Shown in pieces: positions 7,327-14,062 of a stretch of DNA of 14,234 bases. The position numbers and the translations under genes were made by a program. Under the pieces are notes generated by a model that ran no database searches, was not told where the DNA came from, and saw only the letters and a program-made list of their open reading frames with translations. The DNA comes from CAYWHE01 sp964458125 (lineage in GTDB: Bacteria > Bacteroidota > Bacteroidia > AKYH767-A > OLB10). Numbering within the stretch: position 1 is the first letter of the stretch; each line of letters starts with the position of its first letter. Location: assembly GCA_964458125.1 (NCBI GenBank), contig CAYWHE010000099.1:1-14234 (forward strand), in the 5' to 3' direction.

Positions 7327-9195
7327 ATGAAAGTTACAAAACCTGCCGCTGGCAAACCTTCCTCATCATCCGTCAATAAGGGTACACATCCCAAAACCGG
7401 CACAGGAAAAAGGCGGGTTTTTCCTTATACCCTGGGACTTGCCATGGTGGCTTTCATGCTATACGGACAATCCCTCCGGTTTGAGTTTGCCATGGACGAT
7501 AATATTGTAATCAAACTCAACCGGTCGGTTCAGAAAGGCACCTCGGGCTTCGGAGAACTTTTTACCAAAAGCATGGTGTTTGGTTCCAACGGGCGAAATG
7601 ACGGGGCCTACCGGCCACTGACGATGATGTCTTTTGCCCTGGACAAGCAACTGTTCGGAAATCAGCCCGGTCCCTTTCACCTGGTGAATGTGCTGCTTTA
7701 CGCGCTCACGGGTGTGCTGCTGTTTTTCCTTCTCCACCGGCTGTTTCCTTCCTGGCACTTGTTTTATCCTTTCCTGGTCAGTTTGCTGTTCATCACCCAT
7801 CCTATTCATACCGAAGTGGTGGCCAACATCAAAAGCCGGGATGAGCTGCTCAGTTTTTTATTATCCATGGCTTCCCTGCTTGTCCTTTTCAAATGGCAGC
7901 CGGACAGGCTTTCCCTTGCGCTCCCGGTATCCTTCCTGTTGTTTCTCCTGGGATGTCTTGCCAAGGAAACGGCACTCACCCTGGTGGTGATGGCTCCGCT
8001 GACCCTTTATTTTTTTACCAGGCTGCCGCTTAAGCAGGTACTTCTGGGAAGTCTGCCTTTTGTAGCCGGGGCCCTGGTTTATATGATGTTCCGAACCGCC
8101 TTCCTCGACCATATCGGTAGTGCAACGGAAATTAAAATCATCGACAACACCCTGATGGCCGCCAAGGATGCTTCCGAAAAATATGCCACCATCCTGTATA
8201 TCACCTGGAAATACCTGTGGCTGCTCATTTTTCCGCATCCCCTGAGCTGGGATTATTCTTTCCGGCAAATCCCGCTGGTTCGGTTCAGCGAGATCAGGGT
8301 CATCCTGCCCATGCTTTTATTCCTCGCCATGTTTGCGTTTGCAGTGATCGGAATAAAAAGCAGGAAAATGCTGGCCTGGTGCATCCTGTTTTTTTTCGCC
8401 ACCCTGGCCCTGGTCTCCAATATTTTTGTTCCCATTGCCGCTACGATGGCCGAGCGTTTTTTGTATTTCCCTTCGCTGGCCTTCTGCATGGCCTTATTCA
8501 CAGGCATTACAGCAATGCTGAAACAGGATCTGAAAAAATTTTCATGGGCCTCCAACCGTATCCTGCTGGCGGTTTTTGGAATACTAATTTCCATCTACAT
8601 GGTCAAGACCTACAACCGTACCGGTGACTGGAGAAACAACCTGCTCCTGTTTGAAGCCGGTGTCAAAGCAGCCCCCAACAGCACCCGCACCCACAGCGCA
8701 TTGGCTTATGAGTATTCCGTACAAGCTGAAAGTGCGAAAACACCGGAGGTCCGCCAGGAATTTTACAGCAAGTCCATAGAAGAATTTAAGCAATCCCTGT
8801 CCATCTTCGAAGGGAACAAGGAAGGCTGGTATAACATCGCGCATACCTATGACATCATGGGCGAATACAACGAAGCCGAAACCTATTACAAGAAAGCCAT
8901 ACAGATGGATCCCAAGGCGGCCAACGCTTATAATAACCTGGGCGCCATCTACCTGAGGAAAAGACAATTCGAAGCGGCCATTCCCCTGTTTCATGAGGCT
9001 GTTAAACTGGATAAAAATTACGCCGATCCCTTCGGTAACCTGGGTGCGGCTTATCATTTTCAGAACAATTATGCTGAAGCCATCCGCTATTATGAACAGG
9101 CCTTAGCCATCAACCCGGGTCTTCAGACAGTTTTGAACAACATCGCAAAAGCCAGGCAGAGCCTGTTGGAGCAGCAGGCCTCACCGAAAAAATAA
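7327..9195 (+). CDS. polytopic membrane protein with TMTC/GT-C-like core and C-terminal TPRs
   Basis: Protein of 622 residues. After a basic, Ser-rich cytoplasmic tail (1-32), about residues 33-425 hold many hydrophobic helices. The lumen-side loops carry features of GT-C glycosyltransferases, in particular the TMTC (DUF1736, GT105) group: the acidic pair D57-D58 after the first helix, YRPLTMMSFALD near residue 96, FHLVNVLLYAL, and HPIHTEVVANIKSRDELLS (158-176). Residues 499-600 are three clear TPRs (NAYNNLGAIYLRKRQFEAAIPLF and similar), preceded by a weaker one, with a charged tail. In eukaryotes TMTC proteins O-mannosylate cadherins using dolichol-phosphate mannose; the donor and target of this bacterial relative are unknown. 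It stands alone, divergent from the PspC gene. Annotation as plain TPR protein would miss the N-terminal enzyme-like half. Confidence 0.82.
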   Translation: MKVTKPAAGKPSSSSVNKGTHPKTGTGKRRVFPYTLGLAMVAFMLYGQSLRFEFAMDDNIVIKLNRSVQKGTSGFGELFTKSMVFGSNGRNDGAYRPLTMMSFALDKQLFGNQPGPFHLVNVLLYALTGVLLFFLLHRLFPSWHLFYPFLVSLLFITHPIHTEVVANIKSRDELLSFLLSMASLLVLFKWQPDRLSLALPVSFLLFLLGCLAKETALTLVVMAPLTLYFFTRLPLKQVLLGSLPFVAGALVYMMFRTAFLDHIGSATEIKIIDNTLMAAKDASEKYATILYITWKYLWLLIFPHPLSWDYSFRQIPLVRFSEIRVILPMLLFLAMFAFAVIGIKSRKMLAWCILFFFATLALVSNIFVPIAATMAERFLYFPSLAFCMALFTGITAMLKQDLKKFSWASNRILLAVFGILISIYMVKTYNRTGDWRNNLLLFEAGVKAAPNSTRTHSALAYEYSVQAESAKTPEVRQEFYSKSIEEFKQSLSIFEGNKEGWYNIAHTYDIMGEYNEAETYYKKAIQMDPKAANAYNNLGAIYLRKRQFEAAIPLFHEAVKLDKNYADPFGNLGAAYHFQNNYAEAIRYYEQALAINPGLQTVLNNIAKARQSLLEQQASPKK

Positions 9196-9212
9196 CGGAC
9201 CCGTGCACCAGG

Positions 9213-9245
9213 TTCGCGCAGTTGTTCACCAAATCGTTACCTTTG
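9213..9245 (+). promoter_or_regulatory. promoter of sppA
   Basis: TACCTTTG (9238-9245) is a perfect TAnnTTTG -7 box, 47 bp before the sppA start. A TTCG at 9213-9216 lies 21 bp upstream and may serve as the -33 element. It supports a transcription unit of sppA and the guanine deaminase gene separate from the TPR membrane protein. Confidence 0.55.
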
Positions 9246-9292
9246 CACGAACATTTCGGTTCCGCACTGACCCTTCATAACCTTCACCTCCC

Positions 9293-11068
9293 ATGCGCCA
9301 GTTCTTCAAATTCATGTTTGCCTCCATGCTGGGGGTGTTTCTTTCCATTTTTTTAATAATCCTTATTTTCGGTGTCATCCTGTCGGTGGTGGTTTCGGGT
9401 CTCTCCTCCGAAAGAGCGGAAAAAACGGAGGCTCATACGGTCCTGGAAATTTCTTTCGACAGGCCCATCCGTGAACGCACTTCGAAAAACCCTTTCGAAA
9501 ACCTCGACCTGAACACCATGAAAAGCCGCAACCCTCTTGGGCTGGATCAGATCCTGAAGAATATAAAAAAAGCGGCTGAGGATCCGCACATAGACGGCAT
9601 TTACCTGCATGTGTCTTCGATCCAATCAGGCTATGCCACCGTGGAAGAGATACGGCAGGCACTGGTTCAGTTTAAAAAGTCGGGAAAATTCATGATTGCC
9701 TATGCGGAAGGCTTTAGCCAGGGCGCCTATTACCTGGTGAGCCTGGCTGACAAAATTTATTTGCATCCCCGGGGCGAAGTCGATTTTAAAGGAATCAGGG
9801 CCGAGCTTGTTTTTGTCAGGGGAGCGCTTGAAAAACTGGAAATTGAACCACAGGTGATCCGGCACGGGAAATATAAAAGCGCCATTGAACCATTTATTGC
9901 GGATAAGATGAGCGAAGAAAACCGGAAACAAATCGGGGAGCTGCTCGATGATTTATGGTCGAACATGCTTCAACAGATTTCCCTGTCCAGGAAATTACCA
10001 GCCGGGTCGCTGCAGCAAATGGCGGATAACCTTTCGGCCTGGGATGCCAGGGAAGCATTGAAGTTGAAACTGGTTGACGGTCTGAAATACGAAGACGAAG
10101 TGATGGATGAATTGCGCTCCAAAACGGGAAAATCAAACGATGAAAACCTGACCTCCATCACGCTGGGACGTTACAATCATGTTCCGGATCCCGTGAAAAG
10201 CAAAGGCTTTGTCAAGGAAAAAATTGCCGTCATTTATGCCTCAGGCACGATTGAAAGCGGTGACGCAGACCAGGATAACATCGGTTCGGATAAATTTGCC
10301 GAAACCATTTCCAAAGCGAGGAAAGATAAAAATGTGAAGGCCATCGTGCTGCGCGTCAACTCGCCGGGGGGCAGTGCGCTGGCTTCCGATGTGATCTGGC
10401 GGGAAATCGTGCTGGCCAAAAAAGTCAAGCCTGTTGTCGTATCCATGGGCGACCTGGCGGCCTCCGGCGGTTACTACATCAGCTGTGCAGCCGATTCGGT
10501 GTTTGCCAGGGAAAACACCATTACCGGCTCCATCGGCGTATTCGGACTCCTTTTTAACGCCAAGAAGCTGATGAATAACAAACTGGGCATTACCACCGAC
10601 ACGTATCAAACCGCCGCTCATGCAGACATCGGAACCTTTTCCAGGCCCCTGACGGAAACTGAAAAAAACATATTCCAAAAAAGCGTGGAGCAGATATACG
10701 AAACGTTTACACAACGGGTAGCGGATGGCCGTAAAATGAACAGGGAAATTGTTGACAGCATCGGACAGGGCCGGGTGTGGAGCGGTGTTGATGCCCTGCA
10801 AATAGGGCTGGTGGATAAAATCGGCGGCATGGAGGATGCCATTGCCTGTGCAGCCCGCATGGCCAAGGTAGAGCATTACCGGATTTCCTCCCTGCCCGAG
10901 ATGAAGGAACCTTTACAGGAACTGCTCAGCAACCTGAAGGAGGAAACGGAAGCTTCCTTTGTAAAAAGAGAACTCGGGGAATCATATTCCTATTATAACT
11001 ACCTGCAGTCCCTTTTAAAAATGAAAGGCATACAGGCCTGGCTGCCATTTACGGTAAGCGCAGAGTAG
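9293..11068 (+). CDS. sppA: signal peptide peptidase SppA, 67-kDa type
   Basis: Membrane-anchored serine protease that degrades signal peptides left in the inner membrane after secretion. The 591-residue length fits the long, tandem-domain form (E. coli SppA, 618). Residues of about 8-33 are a single hydrophobic anchor. The N-terminal half carries the general-base lysine K195 in RHGKYKSAIEPF, and the C-terminal half carries the nucleophile S391 in GDLAASGGYYISCAAD. The dyad is thus shared between the two halves, as in the E. coli enzyme. Other family stretches are RVNSPGGSALASDVIW, NTITGSIGVFG and GRVWSGVDALQIGLVDKIGG. The start at 9293 begins just before the anchor and follows a good promoter. 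The gene for guanine deaminase begins 45 bp after the stop with no promoter between, so the two are probably co-transcribed. Confidence 0.95.
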   Translation: MRQFFKFMFASMLGVFLSIFLIILIFGVILSVVVSGLSSERAEKTEAHTVLEISFDRPIRERTSKNPFENLDLNTMKSRNPLGLDQILKNIKKAAEDPHIDGIYLHVSSIQSGYATVEEIRQALVQFKKSGKFMIAYAEGFSQGAYYLVSLADKIYLHPRGEVDFKGIRAELVFVRGALEKLEIEPQVIRHGKYKSAIEPFIADKMSEENRKQIGELLDDLWSNMLQQISLSRKLPAGSLQQMADNLSAWDAREALKLKLVDGLKYEDEVMDELRSKTGKSNDENLTSITLGRYNHVPDPVKSKGFVKEKIAVIYASGTIESGDADQDNIGSDKFAETISKARKDKNVKAIVLRVNSPGGSALASDVIWREIVLAKKVKPVVVSMGDLAASGGYYISCAADSVFARENTITGSIGVFGLLFNAKKLMNNKLGITTDTYQTAAHADIGTFSRPLTETEKNIFQKSVEQIYETFTQRVADGRKMNREIVDSIGQGRVWSGVDALQIGLVDKIGGMEDAIACAARMAKVEHYRISSLPEMKEPLQELLSNLKEETEASFVKRELGESYSYYNYLQSLLKMKGIQAWLPFTVSAE

Positions 11069-11113
11069 ATTTCTATATGAAATGCACCGGTTCATTTCTT
11101 GCTGAAATAAAAT

Positions 11114-11587
11114 ATGCGTACTGACCATGAATTTATGAAGGAGGCTGTGACTATGGCCATTAAAGGGGTTGAGCTGAATGAAGGCGGTCCTTTCGGTGCG
11201 GTGGTGGTAAAGGATGGAAAAATCATAGGCAGGGGAAACAACAGGGTGCTGACGACCAACGATCCCACTGCCCATGCCGAAGTGCTGGCGATCCGGGAAG
11301 CCTGCCGCACCCTGAATAACTTTCAGCTCGATGGCTGCGTGCTCTATACCACCTGTGAGCCCTGTCCCATGTGCCTGGGCGCCATTTACTGGTCAAGACT
11401 GGATAAAATGTATTATGCCTGCACCCAGCAGGACGCTGCATCCATTGGCTTTGATGACGCCTTTATTTACAGGGAAATTCCATTGTCCTTTTCAGAAAGA
11501 AAAATCAAAGGCCTGCAACTGGACCGGGAGGAAGGCTTAAAAGCTTTTCAAGTATGGGTGGATAAACCCGATAAAACTGTGTACTGA
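11114..11587 (+). CDS. guaD: guanine deaminase (cytidine deaminase-like fold)
   Basis: Zinc enzyme that deaminates guanine to xanthine in purine salvage. The 157-residue protein has the deaminase zinc motif HAE (H54, E56 as proton shuttle) and PCPMC (C84, C87). It is called guanine deaminase rather than tRNA adenosine deaminase because it shares the Bacillus GuaD pattern along its length: GGPFGAVVVKDG, NDPTAHAEVLAIREAC, FQLDGCVLYTTCEPCPMCLGAIYW, DAAS.GFDDAFIY, and above all a final tyrosine (ending KTVY). In the B. subtilis enzyme the C-terminal tyrosine closes the neighbouring subunit's active site in a domain-swapped dimer. The acidic D114/D115 pair falls where GuaD contacts the base. Its stop codon is half of a TGATCA palindrome whose other half is the stop of the converging DUF721 gene. 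Confidence 0.88.
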   Translation: MRTDHEFMKEAVTMAIKGVELNEGGPFGAVVVKDGKIIGRGNNRVLTTNDPTAHAEVLAIREACRTLNNFQLDGCVLYTTCEPCPMCLGAIYWSRLDKMYYACTQQDAASIGFDDAFIYREIPLSFSERKIKGLQLDREEGLKAFQVWVDKPDKTVY

Positions 11588-11878
11588 TCAGCAGATCCTG
11601 ATTTCCCTGATAATTTCCTCCCCGATCTCCCGGTTGAGCAGGGAAATTATTTTAGAAGCTCCCATATGCAATTCCTGGCTTAATGGCGCAGAAGTAACCT
11701 GTATAATGAGCATGCCGTCTTTCAGCGAGATGGATTTGGTCCGGTTGGCAACCGCTTTGCCCATCAGTTTTTCCCAACTGTTTTGCAACTTCACTTCATC
11801 CAGACGCCCTTTCAGCTTATAGGTCTCCAGTATTTCACCGATAACCTCCCTGATGGACTGGTCGTTGGATTTTCGCAT
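11588..11878 (-). CDS. DUF721 (DciA-like) protein
   Basis: Small protein of 96 residues matching the DUF721 family, which includes DciA, a loader or regulator of the replicative helicase in bacteria lacking DnaC or DnaI. Visible family features are the N-terminal helix with SIREVIGEILETYKLKGRLDE, the conserved tryptophan W35 in LQNSWEKLMGKAVANRTKSI, then KDGMLIIQVTSAPLSQELHMGASKIISLLN. The frame stays open to 12034, but the start at 11878 is chosen because it gives the family's usual N-terminus and because a perfect -7 box lies 22 bp before it, inside the would-be extension. It is transcribed towards guaD with no base between the two stop codons. The helicase role is inferred from the family, not shown here. 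Confidence 0.85.
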   Translation of the reverse strand: MRKSNDQSIREVIGEILETYKLKGRLDEVKLQNSWEKLMGKAVANRTKSISLKDGMLIIQVTSAPLSQELHMGASKIISLLNREIGEEIIREIRIC

Positions 11879-11900
11879 GGTATTTTCCGGAATGGGCGGA

Positions 11901-11908
11901 CAAATATA
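11901..11908 (-). promoter_or_regulatory. -7 promoter box of the DUF721 gene
   Basis: TATATTTG on the minus strand is a perfect TAnnTTTG match, separated by 22 bp from the start codon at 11878. No clear TTG lies at the usual -33 distance. Its position fixes the short start of the DUF721 gene. Confidence 0.55.
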
Positions 11909-12027
11909 GGTAATAAAAAAATGCTTTCTTTCATTCAACCTGTTCATCCGTTCAGCTGATCGATTCGATCCAGCCGGATAGCTGAAACCCGTTGTCAGAA
12001 CTTCCGGGCAACCGTGGCTTACCTCCT

Positions 12028-12055
12028 CTGTCAATTACAAAATTACCTATCTTTG
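12028..12055 (+). promoter_or_regulatory. promoter of the T9SS-sorted propeller gene
   Basis: TATCTTTG (12048-12055) is a perfect TAnnTTTG -7 box, 29 bp before the chosen ATG at 12085. A CTG at 12028-12030 is the nearest candidate for the -33 element (17 bp spacing). It argues against the upstream Met at 11992, which would precede the promoter. Confidence 0.55.
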
Positions 12056-12084
12056 AAAGGAACAAAACAGTAAGCGATCACCTG

Positions 12085-13653
12085 ATGAAAAAAAATATAT
12101 GCCTGGTTTCACTCCTGTTGATTTTCAGTACCGGACACGCCCAACTCACCTTCCAGCAAGTTATCGGCAGTACCGTTGATGATAATGTTTTTTCACTTTC
12201 GCATTGCAGTGATGGCGGCTATCTTCTGGCAGGATACCAAAGTGACAGCCTGGGCATCAATAATATTTACCTGGTGAAAACCAATGGCCTTGGCGATACC
12301 CTGTGGACCCGCGTGATTGGCGGGCCGGGCCCGGAAGATGCCTGGTTTGCCGGGCAAACGCCAGACGGCGGTTTTTTGGCTGCCGGAAGCACAGCTGGTT
12401 TTGGGGCGGGAGGAAACGATGTTTATGTTCTAAAAACTGATGGTTCCGGAACTCCCCTGTGGTTCAAAACATACGGAGATGGAGGAAGTCAACAGGGACT
12501 GGCTGCATGTTTAACTTCCGACAGTGGTATGGTGATCACCGGATCTGCCGGCGGCACGGGTGCAGATAACCTCCTGTTGATGAAAGTTGACAGCACCGGT
12601 AACCTGAGCTGGGCGAAAATTATAGGGGGCATCAACTTCGAGCAGGGCTATTCCGTTGACGAAACTGCTGACGGGGGATTTGTGATCACAGGCGTTACAT
12701 TCAGCTATGGAGCCGGGCTGGGGGATGTGTGGCTCATTAAAACAGATGCAGCTGGTAACATCCAATGGTCAAAAACCTATGGGGGCAGTGACGGTGATGT
12801 CGGGTACTCGGTCAGGACGGTCAGTGATCACGGGTTTATCCTAACCGGTTATTCCAGCAGTTTTGGTACCGCCAATGCCGATGTTTACCTGATTAAGACG
12901 GACAGCCTGGGTAACCTGCAATGGTCGAAGTTATACTCAGGCCCCAATGCCGACTACGGTTATTCCGTTTTGCAAACCCCGGACGGAGGTTATATTGTTT
13001 CCGGCATTACCATCAGTTTTTTTTCGGTGCAATCGAATTACCTGCTGCGAACAGACAATGCGGGAAATTTAATGTGGTCCAAAATTTATACACAGGCCTC
13101 ACAGTATTTTGATTCACGCTCGCCTTTGCTGCAGACAACCGACGGTGGATTTATGACGGCATCCAGCTCGAACCTGAATTTTTCAGGCAGCAGGGATATT
13201 TACTGGATCAAGACGGATAGCAGCGGCAGCAGCGGATGCCATGAACAGAACCCGTCAACCGTGCTTGTGTCACCAGCCACGCAACTGACACCGGTAAATG
13301 CATTGGCCGTCACGCCCGTTTTTGTTACCAATAGTCAGGCGCCATTCCTCACAGGCAGTAGCAGCCTGATCAGGCTTTGTTATAATAACCCGACCTCCAT
13401 TCAGCCGCCGGGAGAATATGATAATAGAATTACTTTATTTCCAAATCCGGCCAGAAATGAAATCAGACTGAACGTGCCATGGCCCGTTATGGATCCGGCT
13501 AAAATCTATGCCGTAACGGGCCGTCTGGTTTTGATTCCATTGCCGGACAAAGACGGTCAAACCATTCATGTTTCATCTTTAGTTGCTGGAATTTATTTGA
13601 TTAAAGTTTCCGGCAAAAACGAAGAGCATGTCATTAAATTTATAAAATATTAA
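12085..13653 (+). CDS. secreted seven-repeat beta-propeller protein with T9SS type A sorting domain
   Basis: Secreted protein of 522 residues. Residues 1-19 are a signal peptide (MKKNICLVSLLLIF, cut before QLTF). Residues of about 26-380 hold seven repeats of roughly 50 residues, each with the pattern DGGyl.tG...fGaG..DvyLiKTDs.GnlqWsk.yGg; seven such four-strand units suggest a closed propeller. Residues 452-522 are a T9SS C-terminal sorting domain of type A: FPNPARNEI, then GRLVLIP and a closing GIYLIKVSGKNEEHVIKFIKY. Such proteins cross the outer membrane by the type IX system and are released or attached to the surface after tail removal. A 31-residue in-frame extension upstream is rejected, since it lacks signal-peptide character and covers the promoter. 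No catalytic motif is seen, so binding or a structural role is likely. The gene is preceded by its own promoter. Confidence 0.88.
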   Translation: MKKNICLVSLLLIFSTGHAQLTFQQVIGSTVDDNVFSLSHCSDGGYLLAGYQSDSLGINNIYLVKTNGLGDTLWTRVIGGPGPEDAWFAGQTPDGGFLAAGSTAGFGAGGNDVYVLKTDGSGTPLWFKTYGDGGSQQGLAACLTSDSGMVITGSAGGTGADNLLLMKVDSTGNLSWAKIIGGINFEQGYSVDETADGGFVITGVTFSYGAGLGDVWLIKTDAAGNIQWSKTYGGSDGDVGYSVRTVSDHGFILTGYSSSFGTANADVYLIKTDSLGNLQWSKLYSGPNADYGYSVLQTPDGGYIVSGITISFFSVQSNYLLRTDNAGNLMWSKIYTQASQYFDSRSPLLQTTDGGFMTASSSNLNFSGSRDIYWIKTDSSGSSGCHEQNPSTVLVSPATQLTPVNALAVTPVFVTNSQAPFLTGSSSLIRLCYNNPTSIQPPGEYDNRITLFPNPARNEIRLNVPWPVMDPAKIYAVTGRLVLIPLPDKDGQTIHVSSLVAGIYLIKVSGKNEEHVIKFIKY

Positions 13654-13658
13654 ATTAA

Positions 13659-13823
13659 ACCTCTGCTCCAGTCACGTCCTCGTCTGACGGGCAGACGGTG
13701 CGGGCGGGACAAGGAAGAGCTAATGCAGCAGGTGTACGCATCCTCGTCTCAGACACACAAAGGCCGGACTTTTGACGTGGAGGAGTTGGGGTACCTGTCT
13801 GTAAGTACCTGGAGCAGGCAGGT
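13659..13823. repeat. candidate small intergenic element bounded by inverted repeats
   Basis: The left end ACCTCTGCTCCAG (13659-13671) reappears in reverse complement at the right end as CTGGAGCAGGCAGGT (13809-13823), with nine perfect pairs (CTGCTCCAG/CTGGAGCAG) and a two-base insertion before the outer ACCT/AGGT. Inside are a perfect hairpin CGTCTG-ACGGG-CAGACG (13681-13697) and a nine-base direct repeat TCCTCGTCT (13677-13685, 13741-13749). Its GC-rich composition differs from both flanks. It may be a MITE-like or other dispersed intergenic repeat; no transposase and no obvious target-site duplication is seen, so the limits are tentative. Confidence 0.4.
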
Positions 13824-13913
13824 TCGACTATTCCCCGCAACAATACCGTGGCATGTCCCACGTATGAAAACCCGGAAATATTTAATTCCTGTTTTTCCTC
13901 ATATTAGGTAAAA

Positions 13914-13949
13914 TATATTTGGTCATTTGATTTATTGACATTACATTTG
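13914..13949 (+). promoter_or_regulatory. tandem promoter elements before the poly-C gene
   Basis: TACATTTG (13942-13949) is a perfect TAnnTTTG -7 box, with TTTG (13918-13921) exactly 20 bp upstream as -33 element. That TTTG is itself the end of a second perfect box, TATATTTG (13914-13921), which could direct another start. The ATG at 13993 follows the downstream box by 43 bp. This is the other best-formed promoter in the window and shows that a real gene begins here. Confidence 0.7.
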
Positions 13950-13992
13950 CTTTCATATTTTCGTTTTTTCATAATTTTTTAATTCAACAACC

Positions 13993-14046
13993 ATGAAAAA
14001 AATTATTTCAGATTTTACCCCCCCCCCCCCGCAAATGCCCTGTTAA
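13993..14046 (+). CDS. 17-codon leader frame through the poly-C tract (OFF phase as sequenced)
   Basis: An ATG in good context for Bacteroidota (aacaaccATGAAAAAA, A-rich on both sides, no Shine-Dalgarno) begins MKKIISDFTPPPP and stops after QMPC at a TAA. The frame crosses 13 consecutive C residues. With 12 or 15 C the same start would read on without a stop into the signal-peptide frame that begins at 14063; with 13 or 14 it terminates early. It is therefore either the broken N-terminus of the next gene, the OFF state of a phase-variable gene, or a short leader peptide. As sequenced it encodes only 17 residues. Confidence 0.45.
   Translation: MKKIISDFTPPPPQMPC
14018..14030 (+). repeat. homopolymeric C13 tract
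   Basis: Thirteen consecutive C residues, by far the longest G/C homopolymer in the window. It lies 25 bp inside the frame that starts at 13993 and 32 bp before the ATG at 14063. Tracts of this kind change length by slipped-strand mispairing and are also prone to sequencing error. Confidence 0.95.
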
Positions 14047-14062
14047 CAATGTAAAACAGCGC

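Larger units (their letters stand above)
13654..13992. other. 340-bp non-coding region behind the T9SS gene
   Basis: No convincing gene lies here; short open frames on both strands have no family features and a low-complexity, Arg/Pro-rich composition. The left part (about 13660-13860) is clearly richer in G and C than the flanks and contains inverted repeats, described separately. The right part (about 13865-13992) is A/T-rich and holds two -7 boxes for the gene at the right edge. No intrinsic terminator with a T tract is evident for the T9SS gene. Confidence 0.6.

Noticed and set aside
11114..11587. tRNA-specific adenosine deaminase (tadA)
   Set aside because: It shares the zinc motif, but the FDDAFIY segment and terminal tyrosine match guanine deaminase.
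11879..12034. Upstream extension of the DUF721 frame
   Set aside because: The extension covers the promoter box at 11901 and is not part of the family.
11992..12084. Upstream in-frame Met for the T9SS protein
   Set aside because: It precedes a perfect -7 box at 12048 and would bury the signal peptide behind 31 unrelated residues.
13655..13861. 68-codon minus-strand frame behind the T9SS gene
   Set aside because: It is Arg/Pro/Thr-rich with no domain, and coincides with the GC-rich inverted-repeat element, so it is probably a compositional artefact.
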